DNA of 64,000 nt. It comes from Sphingoaurantiacus capsulatus. Its GTDB lineage: Bacteria > Pseudomonadota > Alphaproteobacteria > Sphingomonadales > Sphingomonadaceae. Positions 24,641 to 36,200 of the stretch are shown here, piece after piece. Numbering within the stretch: the stretch's first letter is position 1; every line of letters begins with the position of its first letter. A program made the translations under genes and the position numbers. The notes under the pieces are model-generated. The model searched no databases. It was not told the origin of the DNA and saw only the letters and a list, made by a program, of their open reading frames with translations. Location: contig NZ_JBHRXV010000009.1 in NCBI RefSeq assembly GCF_042648405.1, forward strand, positions 129,010 to 193,009, given 5' to 3'.

Positions 24641-25524
24641 TCGAGGACGCGCCGCTCTTCCTCGCGCGGCTCCTCCATTATCTGACGCTCGTCCCGCTCG
24701 CCGGGATGCTGCTCTACGGTTCGCATAGCGCGTCGCTGGTGCCCCCGCCGCGCTGGACCGAGGTGCAGGCGCGGCTGCGGCCGGTCGCGATCCTCCTCGC
24801 CATCGGTGCGCTGATCGGCGCGACCGGCTGGCTACTGGCAACGATGGCGACGATGGCCGGATCGCTCAGCGCCGCGGCCGATCCGGCGGTGCGCGACTTC
24901 ATCCTGTTCGGCAGCGACTTCGGCCGGTTGTGGCTGGCGCGGCTGGTCTTCGGCGCGCTGCTGATCGCCGCCGCCTGGCGCTGGCCGCGGCTCGCCGCCA
25001 TGCTAGCCGCGCTGCTGCTGCTCAGCCTCGCCGGCACCGGTCATACACAGGTCAACGCCATGCCGTTGCGCCTCGCGCACATGGTGAACGACGCCATCCA
25101 CCTGCTCGCCGCCGCGCTATGGCTCGGCGGGCTGTTGCCGCTGGTGTGGCTGGTGCAGGCCGAGCGCGACCCCGCCGTGCTGGCGCCGCTGCTGCACCGC
25201 TTCTCCGCCGTCGGCTATATCGCGGTCGGCTTGCTGGTGGTGACGGGCGTCGCCAACCTGCTGCTCTCCGCCGAGCGTCCGTTCGAGCTGCTCGAAACAT
25301 TATGGGGATGGCTGCTCGCGGCTAAGCTCGCGGCGTTCGCCGGCATGCTGGCACTTGCGGCGTCGAATCGTTTTCAGCTTCTCGCAAGACTGGAAGGCCT
25401 TCAGTCGGGCCCGGCCGCCGATCGGATTCGCGATCGCCTGCGGCATCATATCTGGTCCGAGCAATTGCTCGGGATCGCCGTCCTCGCGATCGTCGCCCTG
25501 CTCGGCATGACCGCGCTGCCCTAA
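24637..25524 (+). CDS. copD: CopD-family copper transport membrane protein
   Basis: A 295-residue membrane protein with about eight hydrophobic segments and the CopD domain. The GTG at 24637 overlaps the copC stop (GTGA). His residues in the membrane segments (LARLLHYLTLVP, RLAHMVNDAIHLLAAALWLGGLLPL) match the family. With YcnI and CopC it forms a copper uptake module that could load the copper amine oxidase and multicopper oxidase of region A (inference). The stop codon lies in the first bases of the repeat element that follows. Confidence 0.9.
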   Translation: MIEDAPLFLARLLHYLTLVPLAGMLLYGSHSASLVPPPRWTEVQARLRPVAILLAIGALIGATGWLLATMATMAGSLSAAADPAVRDFILFGSDFGRLWLARLVFGALLIAAAWRWPRLAAMLAALLLLSLAGTGHTQVNAMPLRLAHMVNDAIHLLAAALWLGGLLPLVWLVQAERDPAVLAPLLHRFSAVGYIAVGLLVVTGVANLLLSAERPFELLETLWGWLLAAKLAAFAGMLALAASNRFQLLARLEGLQSGPAADRIRDRLRHHIWSEQLLGIAVLAIVALLGMTALP

Positions 25525-25798
25525 GGTCCGTACTCACTAAGAATGGCATTCGAGATGGCAGTGGGAAGCCCAAGGGCGAGGAGAGGCCGCGCGGGCGGGC
25601 CTGAAGGCCCCCGGCAAGCGGCGTCGACGACGCCCTTGGGCTTCCCACTGCCACGCTTCGCGCGGCGTGAGGAAGGCCATGGCTACGCGCCGGCCGCTTG
25701 CCAGCTAGCATCTGCTAGCTGGTCTGCGCGACCTTACTTGCCATGGCCATCCTGACGCCGTCTCGAACGTCATTCTTAGTGAGAACGGACCCTTAGGG
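25519..25798. mobile_element. 280-bp nested inverted-repeat element (MITE-like)
   Basis: Imperfect terminal inverted repeats of about 40 bp bound this element: 25519-25559 pairs with 25758-25798 with about six differences, sharing CTCACTAAGAATG and TTCGAGA. Inside is a perfect 22-bp inverted repeat (25557-25578 with 25631-25652). Then comes a 21-bp repeat with two mismatches (25663-25683 with 25740-25760) that encloses a perfect 10-bp hairpin CCAGCTAGCA/TGCTAGCTGG (25701-25722). A small GGGCCT/AGGCCC hairpin lies in the first loop. No transposase is encoded. It may be a miniature transposable element or a structured intergenic repeat; it also works as a barrier after copD. Confidence 0.65.
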
Positions 25799-25870
25799 TC
25801 TGATTAGCAAGTGATTAACGGCCAGCATCAGCTGAGCCAAGCCGTGCATGATTTGCGATACTATTGACAT

Positions 25871-25882
25871 AAGGGTACCCTT
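25871..25882. promoter_or_regulatory. Perfect palindrome AAGGGTACCCTT with upstream TTGACA
   Basis: A 12-bp perfect palindrome begins two bases after TTGACA (25864-25869), 28 bp before the GTG of the degenerate GGDEF-EAL gene. This is the likely promoter/operator of the c-di-GMP/autotransporter gene group. No matching -10 hexamer stands out. Confidence 0.4.
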
Positions 25883-25909
25883 GTGTGATCCCAACCATGG
25901 GGTTGCGGG

Positions 25910-27241
25910 GTGCTTGATGACGGGTCGCAGACGCATCGGATATCGGTTTGCCGGCTGTCGGGCGGGGCGATGACCTGCGCGCAACAGCAGATGGTGCCGC
26001 GATCACGGGACGCGGTACGCCGGCCGGCATGCGGCGTTGCGCTTCAGGTCGCCGTCGACAATTTCGCACCGCTCAGCGACGCCTATGGCGCCGACGCGAC
26101 GGTCGCCATCTGGGCGGCGCTTGAGCAAAGGCTGGCCGAGGTGATCGCCGGCCTTGGCCTCGCCGCCGAACTGCGCGCCGAGCCGCCGCTCTTCCATATC
26201 GGCCTCCTGCTGCCGCAGCCCGCACCGGTCGATATCGCCGCGGTCGTCGATGCCGCGCTGATCGCGCTCGGCTCGCGGCCGATCGAGGTTGCGGGCGACC
26301 TGGTGATGGCGGCCGTGTCGGCACGTATCGATCCCACCACCGCGGCCGACCTGCCGGTCGCCTCGCTGCCGATCGACGAACGTCTGCGCGACGACATGGC
26401 GGTCGCCGCGGCGACCTTCCTTGCCATCGCCGAAGGGCGGCTCTACTTCCTGTTCCAGTCGATCGCCGGCGCCGCCGATGCCGAACAGGCGCTCTATCAG
26501 GAATGTTTCGCGCGCCTCGTCGACGGTGCCACCGAGCATGAGTTGCACACGCCGCGCGGCTTCATGCCGGCGCTGGAGCGGCTGGGTCTTACCCGCCGCT
26601 TCGACCGCGCCGTCGTCGAGGGCGGGCTCGAGTATCTGCGCGCCAATCCGGTGGCGCGCGTCGGCTGCAACATCTCGTCGCTGAGCGCGGTCGCCGACGC
26701 CTGGTGGACGCCGGTGCTCGATCGGCTGGCCGCCGCGCCCGATCTCGCCGAGCGGCTGGTGATCGAGATCACCGAGACGGCGCCGCGCGGCGACATCGAG
26801 CCGATCCTTGGCTTCGTCCGCGCCTTCCGCCGCGCCGGCTGCCGCATCGCCATCGACAATTTCGGTGCCGGGTTCAGCGGGCTGCGCTTCGCCGTCGCCG
26901 CCGCCCCCGACATCATCAAGATCGATGCCTGCTACGTCCGCGAGCAGGCTGCGCACGCCTTCGGCCCTGCCTATCTCGGCCATCTCGTCGGCCTTGCCCG
27001 CTGCCTGGCGACCGAAGTCGTAGTCGTCGGCATCGAGAATGATTCCGACCTGTCGCGCGCGCGGATGGCGGCGGCGGACTGGGTGCAAGGCCGCCACGTC
27101 GCGCCGGCCTCGTTGTTCCGCACCGCCGTCTCGCGCCTCGTGTCGGTGTTCACCGACGTGCCGCCCGAACGCCGGCGCGCCGAGGTCATCTTTCACCGTC
27201 CGGCCAGCGGGAGCGCTGACGGCGCCGCCGCCCCGAACTGA
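25910..27241 (+). CDS. Degenerate GGDEF-EAL domain protein
   Basis: A 443-residue cytoplasmic protein. Residues about 45-170 look like a worn GGDEF domain (YGADATVAIWAALEQRL is recognisable, but AEPPLFH stands in place of the signature). Residues about 175-410 are an EAL domain with ECF instead of EAL (Glu198 kept), Asn254, ITET, DNFGAGFSGL where active enzymes have DDFG, and conserved KID and GIE. The Asp-to-Asn change should impair phosphodiesterase activity, so a c-di-GMP sensor or protein-interaction role is more likely. The GTG at 25910 and an ATG at 25970 are both possible starts. It lies 51 bp upstream of the giant autotransporter on the same strand. Confidence 0.82.
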   Translation: MLDDGSQTHRISVCRLSGGAMTCAQQQMVPRSRDAVRRPACGVALQVAVDNFAPLSDAYGADATVAIWAALEQRLAEVIAGLGLAAELRAEPPLFHIGLLLPQPAPVDIAAVVDAALIALGSRPIEVAGDLVMAAVSARIDPTTAADLPVASLPIDERLRDDMAVAAATFLAIAEGRLYFLFQSIAGAADAEQALYQECFARLVDGATEHELHTPRGFMPALERLGLTRRFDRAVVEGGLEYLRANPVARVGCNISSLSAVADAWWTPVLDRLAAAPDLAERLVIEITETAPRGDIEPILGFVRAFRRAGCRIAIDNFGAGFSGLRFAVAAAPDIIKIDACYVREQAAHAFGPAYLGHLVGLARCLATEVVVVGIENDSDLSRARMAAADWVQGRHVAPASLFRTAVSRLVSVFTDVPPERRRAEVIFHRPASGSADGAAAPN

Positions 27242-27292
27242 CGCGCATTGGGGAGCCGGCGGAGCGGCGCCGGCGCGAATGAGGGAATGGAC

Positions 27293-30200
27293 ATGGCAGG
27301 CCGCATCGCGAGCAGGCGATCATCGCGCGTCACCCGGCGCCGGCTGCTGCTGGGCAGTACGGCGCTGCTCGCCTGGGCCTCCCCCGCGGTGCGCGCCGCC
27401 GACATCGTCGTCACCAACGGCCAGACCTTGGCGCCGGTCACCCTCACCACCAGCGAGGCGGTGCGCGTCGGCGCCGGCAGCAGCGGCACGCTCAACCTTG
27501 CCACCGGCAGCCTGCTGACCATCGACACCACCCACGGCAGCACCGCCGGCCGCCTCGAACTCGGCGATGGTGGCAGCGGCATCCTCAACCTCAGCGGCGG
27601 CACCATCCGCTTCAACATCGCGGCGTCGCCCAGTGCCGGCTCGACGGCAGTCGGCCGGCTGTGGGTCGGCGGCGGGCCGACCAACACGACGGGCGGCACC
27701 GGCATCGTCACTATGACCGGCGGCCTCATCGACTATGTCGAGCTCGATCCCGCGACGCGCAATTACGGCGGCCTCGCCATCGGCCGCGGGCTCGGCGTCG
27801 TCGGCACCTTCAACCAGAGCGGCGGCACCGTCCGCATCGGCAGCACCGTCGCGATCGACATCGGGACGGAGGGCGGCACCGGCAGCTATCGGCTGAGCGG
27901 CGACGCGGCGCTCGACGTCAGCGACGGCGGCGGCACGCTCTATGTCGGCTCGCGCACCGACGCGAACGGCGTCGCGTCGACGGGCACGCTGCGCATCTCG
28001 GACAATGCCAGCATCACCATGATCACCGGCAGCAATTCGGGCGGCCAGTTCTTCGTCGGCGACGCGCGAGCGACCGGATCGATCATCCAGGACGGCGCCG
28101 GCTCGGTGGTCACCTTCCGCCAACGGGATCCCATGCTGTTCGGCGCCAATGTCGGCAACAAGGGCGGCGCCAATGGCGGCGGCACCGGCAGCTACACTCT
28201 GTCGGCCGGCACGCTCAACGTGCTGAACCCCGGCGGATCGGCGGCGATCCGCTTCGGCGCCGCAGCCGGGGGACGTGGCGAATTCCTGATCAGCGGCGGC
28301 ACCGCCAACATCGCGACCAACCTCTCCATCGGCTATGATGCCGGATCAACCGGCCTGCTGCGCCAGACCGGCGGCACCCTGTCGCTGACCGGCAGCAGCC
28401 GCCTGCAGGTCCGCAGCGGCACCGGCAGCTACGAGCTGCTCGGCGGCCGGCTGCTCATCGGCGGCACCGAGGGCCTCTACGGCGGCGGCACCCTGTCACT
28501 GGGCAGCGCGACGCTCGGCGTGCAGGGCAGCAACTTCAGCTATGCCGGCACGGCGACGCTGGCATCGGGCTCGACCTTCACCGTCGATACGCAAGGCCTC
28601 AACGCGACACTGTCGGGCGATTTGTCCGGCGCCGGCGGGCTGACCAAGGCCGGCCTCGGCACGCTGACGCTCGGCGGCGCGAACAGCTACACCGGGCTCA
28701 CCACGATCGGCGGCGGCACGCTCGCCCTGACCGGCGCCGGCTCGATCGCGTCGTCGGCGGGGCTGGTCAACAACGGCATCCTCGACATCTCAGGCATCAC
28801 GCTGGGCACCACGCTCGCCAATCTGTCGGGCAATGGCCGCATTGACCTCGGCCTGCGCAGCCTCGCCGTCGGCACCGACAACAGCAGCACTGCGTTCTCG
28901 GGCACCATCGCCAACGGCGGCTTCAACTGGGACGCGACCTACGGCGTTTTCGCCAAGGTCGGGACGGGCACGCTGACCATCGACGGCGCCACGATCAGCG
29001 GCGGCGAGGCGCATGTGCGCGGCGGCAAGCTCGCGCAGACCGGCGGCACCACCAGCCTCGGCTATATCGCCGTCGGCACCGGGCAGACGGGCGGCGTCGG
29101 CAATGTCGGCGGGCTCGATATATCGGGCGGCGCCATGACGATCGGCACCACGCTGCAGCTCGGCGATTTCCGCGGGGTCGGCACGCTTAACCAGACCGGC
29201 GGCACGATCACCGTCGACCAGCTATGCGGCAGCAGCTCGCACTGCGCCGCCGTCAACATCGGCAATCAGGGCGGCACCGGCACCTACAATATCTCGGGCG
29301 GCAGCCTCCTCCTGCCCCGCGCCAGCCTGGCGCTCGGGCGCAACACCGCCGCCAACCCTGCCGGCAGCGGCACGCTCAACCTCAGCGGCACCGGCCTCGT
29401 CGACCTGACCGATGGGCGCTTCAACATCGGCAACTGGCTGTCGGTCGGGGCCGGCATTCCGCGCAGCAGCGGCACCCTCAACCAGAGCGGCGGCACCCTG
29501 CGCATCCGCAGCGCCGGCCAGCTCTTCCTGTCGGGCAGCGGCAACGGCATCTATAATCTGACTGGCGGTGCGCTCGAAATCGGCGGCACCTCGCTGCGCG
29601 CCAACTATGGCAGCGGCACCGGCACCTATGCCTTCAACCTCGGCGGCGGCACCATCCGCGCGATCGGCTCGGCGATGACCGCGCCCGTCGCTGCGACGCT
29701 GCTTTCGGGCACCCAGTCGACGATTGACACCAACGCGCTCGGCGCCACCTGGTCGGGCGTGCTGTCGGGCAGCGGCGGGCTGGCGAAGGCCGGCGCCGGC
29801 ACGCTGACCTTGAGCGGCGCCAACAGCTATACGGGCGCGACAACGATCAGTACCGGCACGCTGGCGCTGTCCGGCGCCGGCACGATCGCCGCCTCATCAG
29901 GTCTCGCCAACGACGGCGTCTTCGACATCTCGGCGACCACCAGCGGCACCTCGCTCGCCAATCTGTCGGGCAGCGGCCGCGTCGACACCGGGCTGCGCGT
30001 CCTGCGCGTTGGCACCGACAACAGCAGCACCACCTTTTCGGGCACCATCGTCAACGGCGGCCTCGGCTGGCTGGCGAGCTACGGTTCGTTCGACAAGGTC
30101 GGCACCGGCACGCTGACCTTGAACGGCGCGACGATCAGCGGCGGCGAGAACCACATCCTCGGCGGGGCCATCGCGCAGAGCGCGGGTCAGACCAACATCA

Positions 30201-33200
30201 ACCATCTGTCGGTTGGCACCGGCACGGTCGGCGGCGTCGCCAATGTCGGCGCGCTCAACGTCAGCGGCGGCAGCCTCACCTTCGGCACCGGCCTTCAGGT
30301 CGGCGACTTCGGCGGGTCGGGCACCGTCAACCAGACCGGCGGGTCGATCGTCATCCAGCCCGGCTGTGGCGACGCCTCGCGCTGCGCGCTGTTCAACATC
30401 GGCAACCAGGGCGGCACCGGCGTCTACAACATCTCGGGCGGCAGCCTGACGCTTACGAGCGGCTCGTTCGGCTTGGGGCGCAATACCAGCAACAACCCGG
30501 CGAGCAGCGGCACGCTCAACCTCAGCGGCACTGGCCTCGTCGACCTGACCGCCGGCTTCTTCACCATCGGCAACTGGATGGTGGTCAACGGCACGACCCA
30601 GCGCGGGTCGGGCGTGATCAACCAGACCGGCGGCATTTTCCGCATCGGCAATGCCACCAACCTCTATCTGTCGGGAAGCGGCAACGGCATCTACAATCTC
30701 CTCGGCGGCGCGCTCGAGATCGGCGGCACCTCGCTCAACGCCAACTACAACAACAACGGCGGCACGCATCAGCTCAACCTCGGCGGCGGCACGCTTCGCG
30801 TCAGCGACACCGCGCTGACCAGCACGGTCCCAGCAACGCTGCTCACCGGCACGCAATCGACGATCGACAGCAACGCGCTCGGCGTCACCTGGAGCGGCGT
30901 GCTGTCGGGCGACGGCGGGCTGGCGAAGGCCGGCGCGGGGACGCTCTCGCTGACCAATGCGAACAGCTACAGTGGCGGCACGACGATCAGCGCCGGCACC
31001 TTGCAGATCGGCACGGGCTCGACGAGCGGTAGCATCGTCGGCAACGTCGTCAACAACGCGACGCTCGCGTTCAACCGCTCGAACGCGCTCGCCTTCGGCG
31101 GGGCGATTTCCGGCAGCGGCGCACTCTCCAAACTTGGCGCCTCGACCCTGACCTTGACGGGCGCGAACAGCTTCACCGGCGCGACGACGGTAGCGGCCGG
31201 AACGCTCGCGCTGTCGGGCGCGGGCCGCGTCACCGGCGCGGTCGTCAACGACGCGACGTTCGACATCTCGGCGACCACCGGCAACGATGTCGCGATCGGT
31301 GGCCTGTCGGGCAGCGGGACCGTCATGCTCGGCGCGCGAACGCTCGGCCTAACCGGTGGCGGCATTTTCGGTGGCGTCATCTCGGGCAGCGGCGGTCTGC
31401 GGCTGAGCAGCGGGACGCAGATCCTCACCGGGGCGAACGACTATAGCGGCGGTACCGCGATTGCCGGCGGCACCTTGCAGCTCGGCACCGGCGGCATCCT
31501 GCTCGGCAATGTCGCCAACGATGGCGTTCTCGCCTTCGACCGCAGCGACGATGTCAGCTTCGGCGGCACCATTTCTGGCAGCGGCGCGCTGCTGAAATCG
31601 GGCACCAACCGCCTGACGCTGACCGCGTCGAACAGCTTCGCAGGCACGACCACCATCGCCGGCGGCACGCTGGCGCTGACCGGCGCCGGTCGCATCGTCG
31701 GCAATGTCGCGGCCACCGGCATCTTCGACATTTCGGCGACGACGGGCAGCAACGTCTCGATCGGCGGCCTGTCAGGCACAGGCTCGGTCGCGCTCGGCAC
31801 GCGCGCGCTGTCGCTCACCGGCGCGGGCGGCAGCTTCGCCGGGTCGATCACCGGCACCGGCGGCCTCACCCTGCTCGGCGGCACCCAGACACTGACTGGC
31901 AGCAACGACTACAGCGGCGGCACGACAATCACCGCGGGCACGTTGCGCATCGGCGCCGGCGGCACGACGGGGAGCATCAGCGGCAATGTCACCATCAGCA
32001 GCGAGCTGGTCTTCGACCGCAGCGACGATGTGAGCTACGTCGGCGTGCTGATCGGCAGCGGCGGGCTCACCAAGGCCGGCGCCGGCACGCTCACCCTGAC
32101 CGCGGTGAACAGCTACAGCGGCGGCACCACGATCGCCGGCGGCACCCTCGCGTTGACAGGTGCGGGCCGCATCGCGGGCGATGTCGTCGACAATGGCGCG
32201 CTCGTCTTCAACACGGCCGACAATCTGAGCTTCGGCGGCGCCATCTCCGGCACCGGTTCGCTGACGCAGGCGGGCAGTGGTACACTGACCTTGACCGGCA
32301 ACGGCAGCTATAGCGGCGGCACCACCATCGCCGCGGGCACACTCGCGCTGTCAGGCGCGGGGCGCATTATCGGCGCGCTCGTCAACAACGGCAGCTTCGA
32401 CGTCAGCGCGGCCAGCGGGCCGATCAGCCTCAGCCGCCTGACCGGCAGCGGTAACGTGGCCCTCGGCAGCCGCAACCTCTCGATCAGCGCGGCGAGCGGC
32501 AGCTTCAGCGGCGCGATCAGCGGCAGCGGCGGGCTGACGATCGGTGGTGGCACGCAGATCCTGACCGGCGCCAACACCTACACCGGCGGCACCGCGATCA
32601 GCGGCGGCATCGTGCAGATCGGCGCCGGCGGCACCAGCGGCAGCGTCGTCGGCAACATCGTCAATAACGGAACCCTGCTGTTCAACCGCAGCGACGCGAT
32701 CACCTTCGCCGGCGCCATCTCGGGCAGCGGGTCGCTGGTGAAGGCGGGAGCCGGTTCGCTGACCCTGAGCGGCGCCAACAGCTACGGCGGCGGCACCAAT
32801 GTGCAATCGGGTACGCTGCGCCTGACCAGCAGCGGCGCGGCGGGCACCGGGCGCATCACGCTCGAAAGCGGCACGACGCTCGGCTACGCCGCCGGCATCA
32901 GCGTCGCCAACGACCTGCGCATCAACGGGCTCGCCACGCTCGAGGTCGCGACCGGCACCGCCACCCAGGCGGGCGCGCTGAGCGGCAGTGCTCGCTACAT
33001 CCTCGGCGGCGCCGGCCGGCTGCTGCTGACCGGCGACAACAGCGCCTTCACCGGGTCGGTCTCGGTATCCGGCCTCACCGTCGATCTCGACCGCAGCAGC
33101 GCGCTCGGCACCGGCCTCGTCGACCTGACCGGCAGCACCACCTTCCGCTATGCCAATGGCGTCAGCATCGCCAACGCCATCACGCTCGGCAGCGGCGCGA

Positions 33201-36200
33201 CTCTCGCCGGGATCGTCGACAGCGGTCGCGCGACGCAGGCCGGCGCGATCGGCGGCGCCGGTGCTTTCGCGAAATCAGGTGCGGGCACGCTGGCGCTGAC
33301 CGGCACGAGCAGCTTCAGCGGCGGGCTGCTGCTCGCCGGCGGCACGCTGGAAGTCAGCGGCACCCCCGGCACCGGCCTGATCGACATGGCGGACGGCACC
33401 AGCCTGCTCTTCACCGCCAGCACCACCGCTGCCAACCGCCTCGACATCAGCGGCAGCGCGACTCTCGGTGTCGGCACCGGCCTGCAGGCGACGCTCGGCG
33501 GGGTGATCGGCGACGGCACGCGCGCCGGTGCGCTGGTGAAAAGCGGCGCGGGCACGCTGACCTTGACCAGCGCCAACCGCTACAGCGGCGGCACCAGCAT
33601 CAATGCCGGCACGCTCCGCCTCGGCGCCGGGGGCAGCCTCACCGGCAGCATCGCCAACGCCGGCATCCTCGCCTTCGACGGCGCCGATCGCCGGACGATC
33701 GCCGGCGCGATCACCGGCAGCGGTTCGCTGGTAAAGGCGGGCAGCGGTGCCACGATCCTCACCGCCAACAACAATTATGAGGGCGGGACGACCATCGCCG
33801 CCGGCAGCTTGCAGATCGGCGCCGGCGGCACGAGCGGTGCCATCACCGGCAATGTCGTCAACAACGGCGCGCTGGCTTTCAACCGCGCCGACGCCGTCAC
33901 CTTCGCCGGCGCGATCTCTGGTAGCGGGTCGCTGACCCACGCCGGTGGCGGCACGCTGACCCTGGCCGGCGCCAACAGCTACAGCGGCGGCACGACCATC
34001 GGCGGCGGCACCCTGCATGTCACCGGCGCCCTCACCGGCAACGTCGTGAATGGCGGCACGCTGACGTTCGATCGCGCCGAAGCTGCAGCCTTCGGCGGCG
34101 TCATCTCGGGCAGCGGCTCGCTGGTGAAGACCGGCGCGGGCACGCTCACCCTGTCGGCGGCGAACAGCTATGCCGACGGCACGACGGTGCAGACCGGCAC
34201 ACTGCTGCTCGGCAACGATCGCGCCGCGGGGCTTGGCCGCATCATCCTCGAAGGCGGCACGACGCTCGGCTACGCCAACGGCATCACCGTCGCCAACGAC
34301 CTGCTGATCAACGGCGAAGCGCACCTCGACGTCGCGAACGGCGTCGCGACGCAGGCCGGCGCAATCACCGGCACCGGCCGCTATGTGCTGAGCGGCGCGG
34401 GCCGGCTGATGATCACCGGCGACAACAGCAGCTTCACCGGGCCGGTGACGATCTCGGGCGTCAATCTCGATCTCGAGAGCAGCAACGCGCTCGGTGCCGG
34501 CGATGTCGAAGTGGCGGAGAGCGCGACGCTCACTTACGGCGATGGTCTCGAGGTCGCGAACAACGTCAGCCTCGGTGCGACCGCCACCCTCGCCGCCGTC
34601 GTCGACGAAGGCCGCGCTGCGGTGCAGTCGGGCGCGATCACCGGCGACGGCGCGGTGGCGAAGACCGGCACCGGCACGATGATCCTGACCGGTGACAACA
34701 GCTATACCGGCGGCACCACCATCACGGGGGGCGTGCTGCAGGTCGGCAACGGCGGCACCAGCGGCGCGATCTCCGGGAATGTCGACAACAGCGGCACGCT
34801 CGCGTTCAACCGCACCGACACTTTGGTGTTCAGCGGCTCGATCTCGGGCAGCGGCGGCATCGTGCAGGCGAGCGGCGGCACGCTCGTCCTCACCGGCGCC
34901 AACAGCTTCAGCGGTGGCACCACCATCTCGTCCGGCACACTCGCGCTGTCGGGCGACGGGCGCATCAGCGGGCCGGTGGTCACCAACGGTGTGTTCGACA
35001 TCGCTGCGACGACCGGCGGCGCGGTACAGATCGCCGGGCTTACCGGCCAGGGCAGCGTGTCGCTCGGCAGCCAGACGCTGGCGCTCGGCGGCGCGAATGG
35101 CAGCTTCGCCGGCACCATCACCGGCAGCGGTGGCGTGGTGCTGACCAGCGGCACGCAGGTGCTGACCGGCACCAACAGCCATTCGGGCGGCACCACCATC
35201 GCCGGCGGCACGCTGATGGCGACCGCCGCCGCGCTCGGCACCGGGCCGATCGTCGGCAACGGTGCACTGGTCATCGAACAGGCGACCGACGCGCGCCTCG
35301 CCAATCCGGTCAGCGGCACCGGTTCGCTGGTCAAGTCGGGCACGGCGAAGCTCGAGCTGACCGGCACCAGCAACTTCTCCGGCGAGACGCACCTCACCGG
35401 CGGCCGCCTCGCGGTGAACGGCGCGCTCCCCAATTCGGTGGTGACGGCCGACAGCGGCACCACGCTGTCGGGCGCCGGCACCGTCGGCGGTGTATCGATG
35501 TCGGGCGGCGCGGCAGTCGCGCCCGGCAACTCGATCGGCACGCTGACCGTTTCCGGCAATGTCGTGCAGGCGGCGGGCTCGACTTACGAAGTGGAGGTCG
35601 ATCCGGCCAGCGATCGATCCGACCGGATCGTCGCGCAAGGGTCGGCGACGATCGCACCGGGGGCGATCCTCCACGTGATCAAGGAGACCGACATCGCCTA
35701 TGCGCCCGGCCGGATCTATACGGTGCTGACCGCCGCGGGCGGCGTGACCGGCCGCTACACGGTGACCGGCGACACCGCCATCTCCGCCTTCTACGCACTG
35801 GTCGACCGCTATGCGGCGCAGAGCGTGACCCTGGAGGCGGCGCAGGTCCGCACCTTCGCCTCGGCGGGCGTCACCGCGAACCAGATCGCCGTCGCGGACG
35901 GGCTCGACAGCCTCGCGGCGGGTAACAGGATTCACGACATCGTGGCGATGTACGCCGACGACGCGCCGGCGCGCAGTGCCTTCGACCAGCTGTCGGGCGA
36001 AATCGCCGCGTCGGCACACAGCGCCTTGATCGAAAGCCGGCGATTTGCGCGTGAGGCGGTGATCGACCAGCTGCGGCTTTCCGGCGACGAGGGCCGCGCC
36101 GTCTGGGGCCGGCTGTTCGGATCGTCGGGCGATCTTGGGCGTGACGCCGCGCTCGATTTCTCGGCGCGTGGCCTCATCGCCGGTGCCGACATCACGGCGG

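Noticed and set aside
27600..35600. Regularly spaced repeats that might suggest a CRISPR array or satellite.
   Set aside because: The repeats are in frame, of variable length, protein-coding and beta-helix type; there are no unique spacers of constant length.
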